A DNA stretch of 49,020 nt from Pseudomonadota bacterium (GCA_021848325.1 JAJZUU010000014.1:1-49020); one strand, 5' to 3'; shown: positions 7,790-16,487, counted from the first letter of the stretch. The notes: generated by a model from the sequence alone, not told the origin. Translations and numbers: made by a program.

Positions 7790-8398
7790 CTATTGCGGTC
7801 CGCCACCGCAGGCGCGTTGGGCGTACTCCTCGGCCAATTTTCCTTGGTTGGCCAGGATGGCCTCCCGGGCCTTTTTTATCGGTTCGGCGTTGGCGGCACG
7901 CTGAGCGTCGGTGCAGTCCCGGAGCAACTGCCGTGCCTTCTCCAGGTGCGCCCGGTTCGTGCCCTGCCGGGCCAGTTCGGTGGCCCTGGCCGCCTCGGCC
8001 AAGGCCAGCTCCCCCTGACCCTGCTCGGCAGCCGCCCGGGCGCTTGTCAGCGCCTCCTCGGCGCCGGGAGGAAGGGCATGGGCCTGGGCCGACTCTTCGA
8101 CCGCCTGCTTGGCCTTGGCCAGGGCGATGGCAATATTGCGCGCCCTCATGGCCTCGGCGCGGGCCAGGATGGCGTAGTTCCGGGCCTGGATGTAGCTGCC
8201 CGATTCCAACTGCTGCTCGGCATTGGCGATAGTGGTCTTGGCGGCCGCCAGGGTCTTCCCGGCATAATCCCGGGCGCCCGCATCTTCCGCGGCGCGTAGC
8301 GCGAAACGGGCGTCCGACATCTCCTGGGTCGGCGCGGTGGCGCATGCCCCCAGCGCCGAGGCCAGCAACAAAGACAGCGCGAACTTCGAAAGCCTCAT
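7790..8398 (-). CDS. DUF4398-type outer-envelope lipoprotein
   Basis: A 202-residue protein starting MRLSKFALSLLLASALGAC, a signal peptide with lipobox ending at Cys19. The rest is alanine- and glutamate-rich helix with repeated patterns (ARDYAGKTLAAAKTTIANAEQQLESG and AEAMRARNIAIALAKAKQAV), typical of DUF4398 proteins, which are found as periplasmic helical bundles. The residue after the cysteine is Ala, not Asp, so outer-membrane sorting is expected in a proteobacterium. Function unknown. It is transcribed divergently from argJ and lies upstream of yihY on the same strand. Confidence 0.8.
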   Translation of the reverse strand: MRLSKFALSLLLASALGACATAPTQEMSDARFALRAAEDAGARDYAGKTLAAAKTTIANAEQQLESGSYIQARNYAILARAEAMRARNIAIALAKAKQAVEESAQAHALPPGAEEALTSARAAAEQGQGELALAEAARATELARQGTNRAHLEKARQLLRDCTDAQRAANAEPIKKAREAILANQGKLAEEYAQRACGGGPQ

Positions 8399-8645
8399 TG
8401 CGGATTTGAAGGGAAGGATTTAGCTTACCAGAAAGCTAGCATCGCCCCCTACCCATGTCAAGCAGCGGTTACCGCGGAGCGCCGCCGCGCCGGGAAGGCG
8501 CTCGACCAAGCGCCCGGTGCCCCGGAATCCGGCCGGTTTGGGAGCCCGTCGGGCTTGGCCGCCGTAGAGCGGCGCCCCGGTTTTGGAGTAAAATGAGCCC
8601 GCGGGGCCCGCACCCTCGCCTTGCCACCCCTACCAGGACCAGAAC

Positions 8646-9875
8646 ATGCCGGTAAATCTGAACCCGCCCCTGCCCGATCAGCTATTCCCCGTGGCCGGCC
8701 TATCGCTGGGCGTGGCCGCGGCCAACATCAAGAAACCCGGGCGCAAGGACCTGCTGGTGATGACCCTGCGCGAGGGCGGCAGGGCGGCCGGCGTATTCAC
8801 GCAGAACCGCTTTTGCGCGGCTCCGGTAGTCGTGTCCCGTGCGCACCTGGGCACAGGGCGGGGAATCAGGGGGCTGCTGGTCAACACCGGCAATGCCAAT
8901 GCCGGAACCGGCGAGGAAGGACTGGCCCATGCCCGGCGCACCTGCCGCGACCTGGCCGCCCTGCTCGGCTGCGATGAAACCCAGGTGCTGCCGTTTTCCA
9001 CCGGCGTGATCATGGAGCCGCTGCCGGTGGAGCGGGTATCGGCCGGGCTGCCCGCGGCGGTCGCCGACCTGGGGGAGGACAACTGGTTCAATGCCGCCCA
9101 GGCCATCATGACCACGGATACGGTACCCAAGGCGGCATCGCGCCGGATCGAGCTGAACGGCAGGACGGTGACGGTGACCGGGATTGCCAAGGGCTCTGGC
9201 ATGATCCATCCCGACATGGCCACCATGCTGGGGTTCATCGCCACCGATGCGGCGATTGCCCAACCCTTGCTTGACGCCACTCTGCGGCACGCGGTGGGAC
9301 GTTCCTTCAACCGCGTCACCGTGGACGGCGACACCTCCACCAACGACGCCTGCATACTGCTCGCCACCGGCGCGGCAGACCTGCCGGAAATCGTCGATCC
9401 CCACAGCCCCGAGTTTCTCGCCGTGCAGGCGGCCGTCACCGCGGTGGCGACCCGCCTGGCCCAGGCGATCGTGCGCGACGGGGAGGGGGCGACCAAGTTC
9501 ATCACCATCGCGGTGGAGGGCGGCAAGGATGAGGGAGAGTGCGGCAAGGTGGCCTACGCCATCGCCCACTCGCCCCTGGTCAAGACCGCCTTCTTCGCCT
9601 CCGACCCCAATCTGGGACGGATCCTCGCCGCCATCGGCTATGCCGGCATCGCCGACCTGGAGGTGGAACGCATCAGGCTGTACCTGGGAGACGTTCTGGT
9701 GGCGGAAAAGGGCGGCAGGGCCGCCGGCTACCGGGAAGCCGACGGGCAGCGGGTGATGAAGCAGGAAGAGATCACCGTGCGCGTGGCGCTGGACCGGGGT
9801 ACGGCGTCCACCACGGTGTGGACCTGCGATTTTTCCTACGACTATGTCAAGATCAATGCGGAATACCGCAGCTAG
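8646..9875 (+). CDS. argJ: Bifunctional glutamate N-acetyltransferase / N-acetylglutamate synthase ArgJ
   Basis: A 409-residue enzyme of arginine biosynthesis that moves the acetyl group from N-acetylornithine to glutamate. The autocleavage site is intact: [14 protein letters not shown], with Thr193 the expected nucleophile exposed by cleavage between Ala192 and Thr193. Other family blocks are [26 protein letters not shown] and the C-terminal [13 protein letters not shown]. Length and ends match the usual protein. Its TAG stop codon is shared with the left end of a MITE. The downstream order (DUF815 ATPase, Nudix-ThiE fusion) is familiar from betaproteobacteria. Whether this copy can use acetyl-CoA as well cannot be told from sequence. 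Confidence 0.97.
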   Translation: MPVNLNPPLPDQLFPVAGLSLGVAAANIKKPGRKDLLVMTLREGGRAAGVFTQNRFCAAPVVVSRAHLGTGRGIRGLLVNTGNANAGTGEEGLAHARRTCRDLAALLGCDETQVLPFSTGVIMEPLPVERVSAGLPAAVADLGEDNWFNAAQAIMTTDTVPKAASRRIELNGRTVTVTGIAKGSGMIHPDMATMLGFIATDAAIAQPLLDATLRHAVGRSFNRVTVDGDTSTNDACILLATGAADLPEIVDPHSPEFLAVQAAVTAVATRLAQAIVRDGEGATKFITIAVEGGKDEGECGKVAYAIAHSPLVKTAFFASDPNLGRILAAIGYAGIADLEVERIRLYLGDVLVAEKGGRAAGYREADGQRVMKQEEITVRVALDRGTASTTVWTCDFSYDYVKINAEYRS

Positions 9876-10078
9876 GAGCCTGTCGGACTTGAAGAATCGA
9901 AGCGAAGCGGGTCAGGCAGGCAAGCCGCGTAGCGGCTGCTCGCAAAATTCGGCTGGTCGAGGACAGATTTTGTCGATTTTGCAGGTCAATAGTCGTTCTA
10001 TTGACCAAAAAAGCGGCGAAATATGGACCGGTCAGGCGGATTTGCAGCCGATTTCCTTTAAGTCCGACAGGCTCCTAG
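9872..10078. mobile_element. MITE copy 1 (207 bp), perfect 19-bp terminal inverted repeats
   Basis: CTAGGAGCCTGTCGGACTT at 9872-9890 is repeated perfectly inverted at 10060-10078. The interior has no gene. A nearly identical copy, inverted, lies at 42777-42944; copy 1 carries about 39 extra bases near 9905-9943. CTAG at both ends fits a duplicated 4-bp target, the preference known for IS5-family transposases, so an IS5-like enzyme probably moved it. The left end provides the last base of the argJ stop codon context. As an inverted repeat it may also act as a terminator after argJ. Confidence 0.88.
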
Positions 10079-10096
10079 CGGGGAGGATCGTTCCGT

Positions 10097-10984
10097 ATGG
10101 ATGACTTGAACCGGCTGCTCGACCGCGCCCACGATCTGCTGGCCCGGCTGGAGCGGGTGCTGCCCGCCGTACCCGACGAGACCGACTGGAACGCCTCCAT
10201 CGCCTTTCGCTGGCGCAGACGCGGCGGGGAGGGTTTCGCGCAGCCGGTCGGCCATCCGCACCGCATCCTGCTGCGCGACCTGCTGGGCATCGCCCGGCAG
10301 AAGAAACTGGTGGAGCGCAATACGCGCCAATTCCTGGCGGGGCTGCCGGCCAACAACGTGCTGCTGACCGGCGCCCGCGGCACCGGAAAATCCTCCCTGG
10401 TAAAGGCCCTGCTGAACCGGCACGCGGGCAAGGGATTGCGCCTGATCGAGGTGGAAAAGCACGACCTCGTGGATCTCCCGGACATCGTGGAGCAGGTCTA
10501 TCGGCGCCCAGAGCGTTTCCTGCTGTTCTGCGACGACTTGTCCTTCGAGGCCGACGACCCGGGCTACAAGGCGCTCAAGGTCGCCCTGGACGGCTCCATC
10601 GCCGCAGGCTCGGAAAACATGCTGATCTATGCCACCTCCAACCGCCGTCACCTGATGCCGGAATACATGGAAGAAAACCTGGAAACCCGTTATGCGGGAG
10701 AAGAGGTCCATCCCGGCGAGGCGGTGGAGGAAAAGATTTCCCTCTCCGACCGCTTCGGCCTCTGGGTGCATTTCTATCCCTTCGACCAGGAGGCGTATCT
10801 CGAAATCGTCCGCCATTGGCTGCTCAGCCTCAAGGCGCCTGCGTCCGACAGCGAGGCCGTGCGGCGGGAGGCGTTGCAGTGGGCGCTCGCTCGCGGGTCG
10901 CGCAGCGGGCGGGTGGCATGGCAGTTCGCCCGGGATTGGGCCGGCAGGCAGCGCATGGAACCGGCGGCGGGACGGGACCGATGA
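10097..10984 (+). CDS. DUF815-type AAA+ ATPase
   Basis: A 295-residue protein with a P-loop ([20 protein letters not shown], about residues 92-111), a Walker B-like [11 protein letters not shown], and sensor region [20 protein letters not shown]. These are hallmarks of the DUF815 family of AAA+ ATPases, whose substrate is not known. Its position between argJ and the Nudix-ThiE fusion is a conserved betaproteobacterial arrangement. It begins 19 bases after the MITE and its ATGA overlaps the start of the next gene, indicating translational coupling. Confidence 0.9.
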   Translation: MDDLNRLLDRAHDLLARLERVLPAVPDETDWNASIAFRWRRRGGEGFAQPVGHPHRILLRDLLGIARQKKLVERNTRQFLAGLPANNVLLTGARGTGKSSLVKALLNRHAGKGLRLIEVEKHDLVDLPDIVEQVYRRPERFLLFCDDLSFEADDPGYKALKVALDGSIAAGSENMLIYATSNRRHLMPEYMEENLETRYAGEEVHPGEAVEEKISLSDRFGLWVHFYPFDQEAYLEIVRHWLLSLKAPASDSEAVRREALQWALARGSRSGRVAWQFARDWAGRQRMEPAAGRDR

Positions 10985-11952
10985 TCGGGGCCTCGGCCAT
11001 CCCGGAGTCGCCTGCGGCTCGCCCTATGGACGTCGCCGTCGCGGTGCTCACCCGGCCGGACGGGACCTTTCTCCTTGCGCGCCGCCCCCAGGGCAAACCC
11101 TACGCCGGCTACTGGGAGTTCCCGGGAGGCAAAGTGGAGCCGGGAGAGGCGGTGGCGCAGGCCCTGGCACGGGAAATCCGGGAAGAGTTGGGGACTTGCG
11201 TCGAGCAGGCCTATCCGTGGATCACTCAGGTCTTCCGCTATCCCCATGCCACGGTCAAGCTGCACTTCTACCGGGTGGTGCAATGGCGCGGCGAGCCCCA
11301 CCCCCACGAAGGCCAGGAGCTGTCCTGGCAGCCCCCGGAGCGGGTACAGGTCGCGCCGTTGCTGCCGGCCAATGCCCCGGTGCTGCGCGCCTTGAGGCTG
11401 CCGCCGGTCCTGGGCATCAGCAACGCCGCCGAACTTGGGGCCGGGCCCTTCATGGTCCGCCTGGAAGCGGCGCTAGAGCGCGGCCTGCGCTTGGTCCAGG
11501 TGCGCGAAAAAGAGATGGTGCCGGAGCAACTGGCCCGCTTCGCCCGGGACGTGGCGGAACTCGCCCACCGCTACGGCGCCAAGGTGACCGTGAACGCGGA
11601 CCCGGAACTGGCGCAGGCGGCGGGCGCCGACGGCGTGCACCTGACGGCGGATCGGCTGGCGCGCCTGAAACGCCGGCCCGATCTGGGACTGTGCGGCGCC
11701 TCCTGCCATCGGCGCGACGAACTGGAGCGGGCCGCGGACCTGGGCCTGGACTATGCCCTGCTGGGGCCCGTATTGCCGACCCTGAGCCATCCCGGCGCGG
11801 CGGCCATGGGATGGCCCGTGTTCGCGGAAACCCTCAAGGACCTGCCGCTGCCGGTCTATGGGCTGGGCGGGCTGGCCGCGGCGGACCTGGAGACCGCCTG
11901 GCGGCACGGGGCCCACGGCATCGCCATGCTGCGCGGCGCCTGGCGCGGTTGA
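10981..11952 (+). CDS. Nudix hydrolase fused to thiamine-phosphate-synthase-like domain
   Basis: A 323-residue fusion. The N-terminal half (about residues 14-140) is a MutT-like Nudix domain with an intact box, [20 protein letters not shown] followed by ELG. The C-terminal half (about 150-323) is a ThiE/TenI-like barrel: [40 protein letters not shown] and a closing [12 protein letters not shown]. Such fusions are common in betaproteobacteria. The Nudix half is thought to clean up oxidised nucleotides such as 8-oxo-dGTP; the ThiE half often lacks proven thiamine activity. Start at 10981 overlaps the previous stop (ATGA). A shorter start at MDVAVAV (residue 16) is possible. Confidence 0.9.
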   Translation: MIGASAIPESPAARPMDVAVAVLTRPDGTFLLARRPQGKPYAGYWEFPGGKVEPGEAVAQALAREIREELGTCVEQAYPWITQVFRYPHATVKLHFYRVVQWRGEPHPHEGQELSWQPPERVQVAPLLPANAPVLRALRLPPVLGISNAAELGAGPFMVRLEAALERGLRLVQVREKEMVPEQLARFARDVAELAHRYGAKVTVNADPELAQAAGADGVHLTADRLARLKRRPDLGLCGASCHRRDELERAADLGLDYALLGPVLPTLSHPGAAAMGWPVFAETLKDLPLPVYGLGGLAAADLETAWRHGAHGIAMLRGAWRG

Positions 11953-11974
11953 CACCGGGCGAGGAACGGGCGGC

Positions 11975-12394
11975 GTGAAAAAAATCGTGGCCATGGCCCT
12001 GCTGCTGATGATCTTCGCAGCCCCGCTGCTGTACCGCGTCCTCCACGAACCACCCGCCCAGCATGTTCGCGCGGTAGGTTGCGGCGACCTGGTTCGCGGC
12101 TGCAGGATCGAGCTCGCCTCCCAGCCCGTGGAGGTCAGATTTTCCGAACCCCCGAGCGCCCTCAAGGCGTTCGAATTGCTGGTTACCGCCCCCAGGGCAA
12201 CACAAGTCCATGCCAGCTTCGCCATGGTGGGCATGGACATGGGGCTGAACCGCTATGACTTTGTCCCCGCGGGCAACGGCCTGTGGCGCGCCCGGGTCGT
12301 CCTGCCGATGTGCGTCACAGGCCGCCGCGACTGGGTGATGACGCTCACCTTGGACCAGGACAGCGTGCAGATACCCTTCTCCGCCGGGAGGTGA
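11975..12394 (+). CDS. Small membrane-anchored hypothetical protein
   Basis: A 139-residue protein with one N-terminal hydrophobic helix (MKKIVAMALLLMIFAAPLLY) and a periplasmic domain containing VGCGDLVRGCRIEL and the later LPMCVTGRRDWVMTLTL. These cysteines could pair. The domain resembles small FixH-like or copper-handling beta folds in layout (beta-rich, methionines in FAMVGMDMGLNRYDF), but I cannot name a family. A GTG start at 11975 is chosen because GAGGAACGGG precedes it and it begins the hydrophobic helix. It follows the Nudix-ThiE gene by 22 bp on the same strand and is the last ordinary gene before the 12.5-16 kb remnant region. Confidence 0.65.
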   Translation: MKKIVAMALLLMIFAAPLLYRVLHEPPAQHVRAVGCGDLVRGCRIELASQPVEVRFSEPPSALKAFELLVTAPRATQVHASFAMVGMDMGLNRYDFVPAGNGLWRARVVLPMCVTGRRDWVMTLTLDQDSVQIPFSAGR

Positions 12395-12671
12395 GCGGCG
12401 GGGGAAGCGGGTGGTCCCTCGTTGTTCGGCCTTCGCTGGTTCTGCCGCATTGGGCGGTCCGCCAACCGGGCAGGAAATAGGAGTATTCGGAATCCGTGAT
12501 TGATCCGCTCCGCTTTCCAGTGCGTAATCCCCGTGACCAATACCGGAATGTATGATTGCCAAGCGACTATTACAAGAGCATTCTGAAGCCGGCTTCCGTG
12601 AACTGGTGAATGTCTGTTCAGTGCCAGGAGCGGACTGTCAATATGATCGCCACGACGGTCCGGTTGTCGGC

Positions 12672-12793
12672 CTTATGTGAAGCTCCACATAAGTGCGATT
12701 ATGCACAGTCCTCGATTATGTGAAGTGAAGGATTGAAATGCGCACTAAGCGCTGATTGGCAGCGGCAAGCGTGAATTTCGACCTTCACATAAT
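12672..12793. repeat. Cluster of inverted CTTATGTG/CTTCACATAA motifs
   Basis: A 22-bp palindrome with one mismatched pair lies at 12672-12693 (CTTATGTG ... CACATAAG around AGCT). The same TTATGTGAAG word recurs at about 12717 and, inverted, at about 12782. Such repeats commonly mark the ends of elements moved by tyrosine recombinases, and a recombinase fragment starts right beside them. The 280 bp before this (12395-12671) shows no gene or clear signal. Confidence 0.5.
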
Positions 12794-12796
12794 CAC

Positions 12797-12935
12797 AACG
12801 CAACCAACGCGCCAGTCGATGTCGTCCAGCATGAGATGCGCGATTTCTCCGGATCGCAATCCCATGTCCAAGGCACAACGAACGATGGTATAGCCGCGTT
12901 TCGGCCAACGTCGGGCAGCCATAAAAGAATAAAAA
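12797..12935 (-). pseudogene. Tyrosine recombinase fragment
   Basis: On the minus strand the peptide RRWPKRGYTIVRCALDMGLR followed by SGEIAHLMLDDIDWRVG matches the catalytic-arginine region of phage-type integrases (the usual form is LRxGEVxxLxLDDIDW). About 45 residues remain, with no start and no rest of the catalytic domain. The fragment ends near 12935 where an IS1380-like fragment begins on the other strand. Confidence 0.6.
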
Positions 12936-12949
12936 CCTGAGTTGCCCGC

Positions 12950-13787
12950 ATGCGGAGTGCCCTGAAACGCATTCCGGAAGCGGAGGGCACCGCGTGGCTG
13001 GACACGCACCTTGCCGACAGTGTCGCGCCGCCGCTCGACGCACCGTGGATTCTCGACACCGACACCACCATCAAGCCGCTCTACGGTCACCAGGAAGGCG
13101 CGGTGATCGGCTACAACCCGAAGAAGCCGGGCCGGCCGTCGCACGCCTACCACAGCTACCTCATGGCCGGACTGCGTCAGGTACTCGGCGTTGAGGTGTG
13201 TCCCGGCAACGAACACAGCGCCAAGCATGCCCAACCCGGACTGCTGAAGGCCCTCAATGCCCTGCCGCCGGAAAGGAAGCCGAAGCTGGTACGAGGCGAC
13301 AACGCCTTCGGCAACGACCCGCTGATGATGGCACTGGAAGAACGCCGGCAGCCGTACCTGTTCAAGCTCAAGCTCTCGAAGAACGTCAAGCGCCACATCG
13401 GCAGCCTGTTTCGCCAATCGGGCTGGACGGACGCCGGGCAAGGCTGGGAAGGCAAGGACGGCGAGCTGGCTCTGACCGGCTGGCAAGAAAAACGCCGTGT
13501 CGTCGTGCTGCGCCGACGAGGCCGACCGCAAGGCCGGCAAGGGCATTACCGGTTACGAGTACGCGGTTCTGGTGACCAACACCGACTACGACGTGCTCAG
13601 TCTTGCGCAACTTTACCGTGATCGGGCCGATGCCGAGAATGCCTTTGACGAACTCAAGAACCAGTGGGGCTGGGGCGGTTTCACCACGCATGATCTGCAT
13701 CGCTGCCAATTGGCCGCCCGGGGCGTGGCACTGGCCTACAATTGGTGGAGTCTGTTCGTGCGTCTGGCCAATCCCGAAGCTCGATGA
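12950..13787 (+). pseudogene. IS1380-like transposase, frameshifted and truncated at both ends
   Basis: Two frames together give one damaged transposase. The first, from about 12950, reads APWILDTDTTIKPLYGHQEG, then KKPGRPSHAYHSYLMAGL and VRGDNAFGND, hallmark IS1380 sequence with catalytic acidic residues. The second, from 13497, reads GYEYAVLVTNTDY, YRDRADAENAFDELKNQWGW and HRCQLAARGVALAYNWWSLF. A frameshift near 13495 separates them. The N-terminus is missing, and the C-terminus stops at NPEAR where integrase-derived sequence begins abruptly. No terminal inverted repeats were found. It cannot make a working enzyme. Confidence 0.82.
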
Positions 13788-13940
13788 GATACGCCACTGT
13801 GTGACGAAAAGCCACGCCGTAGTCCCGGAAAATCGGCCGGGACTGCTCGGCCTCAAGATTGAGCTTGAGCTGTTTCGCCTCAGCGAGCGTATCGACGGTC
13901 TTGCAAAAGAGGGCAGAACCCTTCCGGCGCGACTGTATCC
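13788..13940 (-). pseudogene. Integrase fragment related to the island integrase
   Basis: The minus strand reads QSRRKGSALFCKTVDTLAEA, then KQLKLNLEAEQSRPIFRDYG and VAFRHTVAYLIEL. The complete integrase at 31334-32626 has almost the same stretch (QSRRKGAAPFCLTVDTLAEA, then EQSRSVFRDYGAAFRHTVAD). DNA identity is also plainly high, so this is a leftover of a related element. It joins the IS1380 fragment on one side and a second integrase fragment on the other. Confidence 0.7.
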
Positions 13941-14137
13941 GGATCAAAGCAAGACCTTCCAGACTAAAACCGAAGCGCAAGACTGGGCGAAGGCGATAGA
14001 AACGGACATCAATCGCGGCTCGTGGCGCGATCGGTCCAGCGCCGACTCCACAACCCTCTACTCTCTCCTCGATCGATACCTCAAAGACGTTGTGCCATCC
14101 AAACGCGGGAAGGATATCGAGGAATTGCGTATAAATT
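13925..14137 (+). pseudogene. Second integrase N-terminal fragment
   Basis: The plus strand reads SKTFQTKTEAQDWAKAIETD, INRGSWRDRS and LYSLLDRYLKDVVPSKRGKD, the arm-binding and core-binding start of a tyrosine integrase. It is open at its left end into unrelated sequence and stops being integrase-like after EELRI near 14131. It is head-to-head with the minus-strand fragment at 13788-13940, so one open frame runs through both without representing a real protein. From 14138 to 14439 I see no convincing gene; a minus-strand frame gives short coiled-coil-like sequence only. Confidence 0.6.
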
Positions 14138-14439
14138 TGAGTTTTGCCCGCGCCGGTCCCCCCCGGCAACAGGAGGTGCTATTTTTCCCTGGCGCGGGAG
14201 ATCGTGATTTGCGGGTGCACCCGGACGCCGTCCAGGGTTTCCCGCTCACGCATTTGTGCCTGGACCTGGCCAGCATCCTGCCGCACCTGGCGGCCCTCTT
14301 GGTGTGGGGATTTAATCGGCTCTCTATATTTTTTGGCCGATCCCCTCCGGCAGGGGATGGAAAAAAACGTCTAAGGAAGAAAATCAGCGGAGGGGTGGGG
14401 CATCCGGCTTCTTCGCCATTGGCCCACCCGCCGCGCATT

Positions 14440-14775
14440 TCAGCCCAAAGCGGACAGCGCAGCCTCCGGCGCCTTGTCGAGCACTTTCAACAGCGCCTTG
14501 GCCGCCCCGGTCGGACGACGCTTGCCCTGTTCCCAGTTGCGGATGGTTTCGAGCGACACATCGATGCGGTGCGAAAACTCAAGCTGGCTAAGCCCCAAAC
14601 GCTTGCGCACGCGGCGTGCAAATTTTGCGACATCCTGCATCGCTTCTGCGTCATCGGCAGCCGCTTGCAAGGCAATGTCCCGTTCGCTTGTGGCATCCAG
14701 GCGGCGCTTGTCCACTCGGCCTTTGGGCAAACCGGCCAGAGATACCGGGTCAATTTTCACGTGTACTGTTTTCAT
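14440..14775 (-). CDS. Helix-turn-helix antitoxin of a BrnT-type pair
   Basis: A 111-residue protein. The N-terminal half is a mixed charged segment (VDKRRLDATSERDIALQAAADD), and the C-terminal half is an XRE-type helix-turn-helix: VRKRLGLSQLEFSHRIDVSL then ETIRNWEQGKRRPTGAAKAL. This layout is common for HTH antitoxins paired with BrnT-like RNase toxins. Start at 14775 (MKTVHVK) gives a GAGAGG site nine bases upstream; the ATG at 14781 would be too close. It overlaps the restored 3' end of the toxin gene, giving the toxin-first order of BrnTA. The antitoxin probably represses the shared promoter through the palindrome at 15041-15059. Confidence 0.78.
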   Translation of the reverse strand: MKTVHVKIDPVSLAGLPKGRVDKRRLDATSERDIALQAAADDAEAMQDVAKFARRVRKRLGLSQLEFSHRIDVSLETIRNWEQGKRRPTGAAKALLKVLDKAPEAALSALG

Positions 14776-15032
14776 AATCATACACCTCTCGTTGGTTGGC
14801 TTTGCGTGCCGAAATGATCCGGATAATCGTTCCACGGATGGCGTACGCAATAAAAAAACACCCGCCCGTCGATGGCTCCCAGCAACTGGTAGCGATCCTC
14901 GCCGTAATCCCAGCGCGTGTCCTTGTGGATTAGTCGATCGGCATCCATAAATGCGCGCAGCACATAGGCGAAATCAAATCCGCGCTCTGCAAAGCACGCA
15001 TCGCTCTTGTCCGGATCCCATTCGAATTCCAT
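14750..15032 (-). pseudogene. BrnT-family toxin, frame broken at a run of seven T
   Basis: The frame begins MEFEWDPDKSDACFAERGFD and continues LIHKDTRWDYGEDRYQLLGA, a clear BrnT (RelE-fold RNase) start. After GRVFF it changes to nonfamily sequence and stops at 14778. Removing one T from the run of seven (14852-14858 on the plus strand) restores the expected ending: VFFIAYAIRGTIIRIISARK then ANQREVYDYENSTREN and a stop at 14750. The ISARKA motif is the BrnT hallmark. So either the toxin is inactivated, the run is a sequencing error, or frameshifting at the run is used. Promoter and start suggest a leaderless transcript. Confidence 0.8.
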
Positions 15033-15038
15033 ATACAC

Positions 15039-15067
15039 ACAGTAGGCCAATGGCCTACTATTGTCAA
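15039..15067 (-). promoter_or_regulatory. Toxin-antitoxin promoter with palindromic operator
   Basis: On the minus strand, TTGACA (15062-15067) and TACTGT (15039-15044) are separated by 17 bp. Nearly the whole spacer is a 19-bp palindrome at 15041-15059 (AGTAGGCCA, one base, TGGCCTACT). Repressor binding there would block polymerase. The start of transcription would fall almost on the toxin ATG at 15032. Confidence 0.7.
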
Positions 15068-15113
15068 GATGCGCTGATGTGAGGTTGGGCGCGCGCCCCA
15101 TCCCCATGGGCGG

Positions 15114-15344
15114 TCACCCATGCAGGGTGACCCCATTTTCCCTCAGCCGCTCCATTAGCCGTTTCTCCTTCCCCTCGCCACCCTTGTGAAGAGCCGCTGG
15201 TGGCATTCCCGGCGGCGGTGCGGCCCGGCGGCGCTCAATTTCTCTCTGCCGCTCCTTCCACCCCCGAAAATCGTCCAGCGTCGCCAAGTCGTCGCCGCTT
15301 GCGTCCTTTACCTTATCGCCGCCTGCCCAGATCGCCGCCTGCAC
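15114..15344 (-). CDS. Small charged hypothetical protein
   Basis: A 76-residue frame with a GTG start: KVKDASGDDLATLDDFRGWK then ERQREIERRRAAPPPG. It looks like protein-coding sequence (coherent charged helices) but belongs to no family I recognise. The frame stays open upstream through a polyglutamate run (from the TTCCTC repeats at about 15347-15373) until a stop near 15440, without another good start, so it may be the end of a longer, broken gene. Confidence is low. Confidence 0.35.
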   Translation of the reverse strand: MQAAIWAGGDKVKDASGDDLATLDDFRGWKERQREIERRRAAPPPGMPPAALHKGGEGKEKRLMERLRENGVTLHG

Positions 15345-15346
15345 TA

Positions 15347-15375
15347 TCTCTTCCTCTTCCTCTTCCTCTTCCTCA
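15347..15375. repeat. Short TTCCTC microsatellite
   Basis: About four tandem TTCCTC units. Such a tract is prone to slippage. On the minus strand it would encode glutamates in the frame leading into the 76-residue gene. Confidence 0.7.
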
Positions 15376-15554
15376 TCCCCACCGCCACCCCCCCGTCGGG
15401 GGTAGGGGAGGTGGTTTTCCCTTCCCTTCCCTTACCTTTGATACGCTGGTCAAAGCAATGGGACTGAGTAAACATGCGCGACCAGGCGAGGAAAGTCTGG
15501 CGGAGAGTGGTAGCCTGTGGCGGCAGTACAAGTCTGGCCTCGCGTCGATGAGCG

Positions 15555-16067
15555 ATGAGCGATGAGCGTCTAAGAGACGTGGCCACTTGGGCCTGGGAAA
15601 ACGACTACGCCGGGCCGGTCGCGAAAAAAATCTTAGTCTCGGCGCATCAACGGGAGATGCGAGCAATGAGCGAAGCTCATGCCGCCGAGCGCCTGGCCGC
15701 TGTGAGGAAGATCGCCAACGCCCTGGCGTCATTTATCCCTGGTTACAAAGGAGATGCCGAAGAAAAGGAGGAAATTGATAAACACCTGCAGCGCCTGTAC
15801 CGGCTGGCCGTAGTGGAAGCCAAGCGCAAAGCCAAAACGGATTACTATGAGCGGCAAGCGCGGTGGGAAGAACGTCGGCTCGAAGACGAAGCCCGCGTCG
15901 CGTCGGGCCTCGCGTCTGGCGAGATCAAAAAGATGAGTTATGAGGAACAGATGCGCGCGGAAACGGCGCTCGAAGCTGAACTCGACAAAACAACCTTGCT
16001 GATACAGCCCGGAAATCTCCTGATGGGGATACCAGAAATCAGAGTGCCGAAAAGCCGCAAGAAATGA
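15555..16067 (+). CDS. Hypothetical coiled-coil protein
   Basis: A 170-residue, highly charged helical protein (AHAAERLAAVRKIANALASF, then KHLQRLYRLAVVEAKRKAKT and ERQARWEERRLEDEARVASG). No membrane segment and no recognisable catalytic motif; I do not know the family. It begins in a run of GATGAGC repeats without a clear ribosome binding site, so the exact start is uncertain. It lies next to the toxin-antitoxin pair and before the left border of the island, in a region full of mobile-element debris, and is probably accessory DNA. Confidence 0.5.
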   Translation: MSDERLRDVATWAWENDYAGPVAKKILVSAHQREMRAMSEAHAAERLAAVRKIANALASFIPGYKGDAEEKEEIDKHLQRLYRLAVVEAKRKAKTDYYERQARWEERRLEDEARVASGLASGEIKKMSYEEQMRAETALEAELDKTTLLIQPGNLLMGIPEIRVPKSRKK

Positions 16068-16071
16068 TGCC

Positions 16072-16160
16072 CTGTCATCACAAAACCATCACACTACGGG
16101 GGTCAATCGTGGTCAACAGGGATCAATTCCCATCACAATTCCATCACACCCCATCACAAA
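16072..16160. repeat. Scattered CATCACA repeats
   Basis: The word CATCACA occurs five times with irregular spacing between the coiled-coil gene and the terminator at 16161. No known meaning; possibly protein-binding sites left at the original tRNA-Pro locus. Confidence 0.4.
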
Positions 16161-16183
16161 AAAAGCCCGGTTTCTGGGCTTTT
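16161..16183. terminator. Bidirectional terminator, probably the original tRNA-Pro terminator
   Basis: AAAAGCCC pairs with GGGCTTTT around a short loop, and has A-runs and T-runs on both sides. It ends the coiled-coil gene on the plus strand. On the minus strand it lies 55 bases beyond the displaced tRNA-Pro 3' end, so it was probably the terminator of tRNA-Pro before the island separated them. Confidence 0.75.
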
Positions 16184-16237
16184 ATTCAGATGTTGCCATC
16201 TTTTTATGCACTCTGAAGTGATTGATTTGCTTGCATT

Positions 16238-16287
<50 letters not shown>

Positions 16288-16391
16288 CCGGTTTCGGCCC
16301 TCTAGCGACGTGGTTCGCAAATTAATTATCAATAAATTCAGTGCATTATTCTGCACGAAAACGAATGAAGACGCAAGAGCCGACGATGTTG

Positions 16392-16410
16392 TTGCAGCAG
16401 AATTGCAGCA
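16392..16410. promoter_or_regulatory. Candidate integrase arm site, left end
   Basis: TTGCAGCAGAATTGCAGCA is identical to 32684-32702 and lies 105 bp inside the left att repeat. It contains two TTGCAGCA words. A motif shared by both ends of an integrated element, near att and int, is what arm-type binding sites look like. Confidence 0.6.
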
Positions 16411-16487
16411 GAGGACGGCCCGATTTCTGTCCTTTACATTGGGGGCAGGGTCGCTTAATCGCTCGCGGCGAAAAGCTTGTATCCGCC

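Noticed and set aside
6475-8232. A 585-residue plus-strand frame opposite yihY and the lipoprotein gene
   Set aside because: It is the antisense of two well-supported genes, rich in His, Gln and Arg as expected from a shadow frame in high-GC DNA.
13603-14817. A continuous 404-residue plus-strand frame
   Set aside because: It joins the end of the IS1380 fragment, the antisense of one integrase fragment, a second integrase fragment and the antisense of the antitoxin. It is not one gene.
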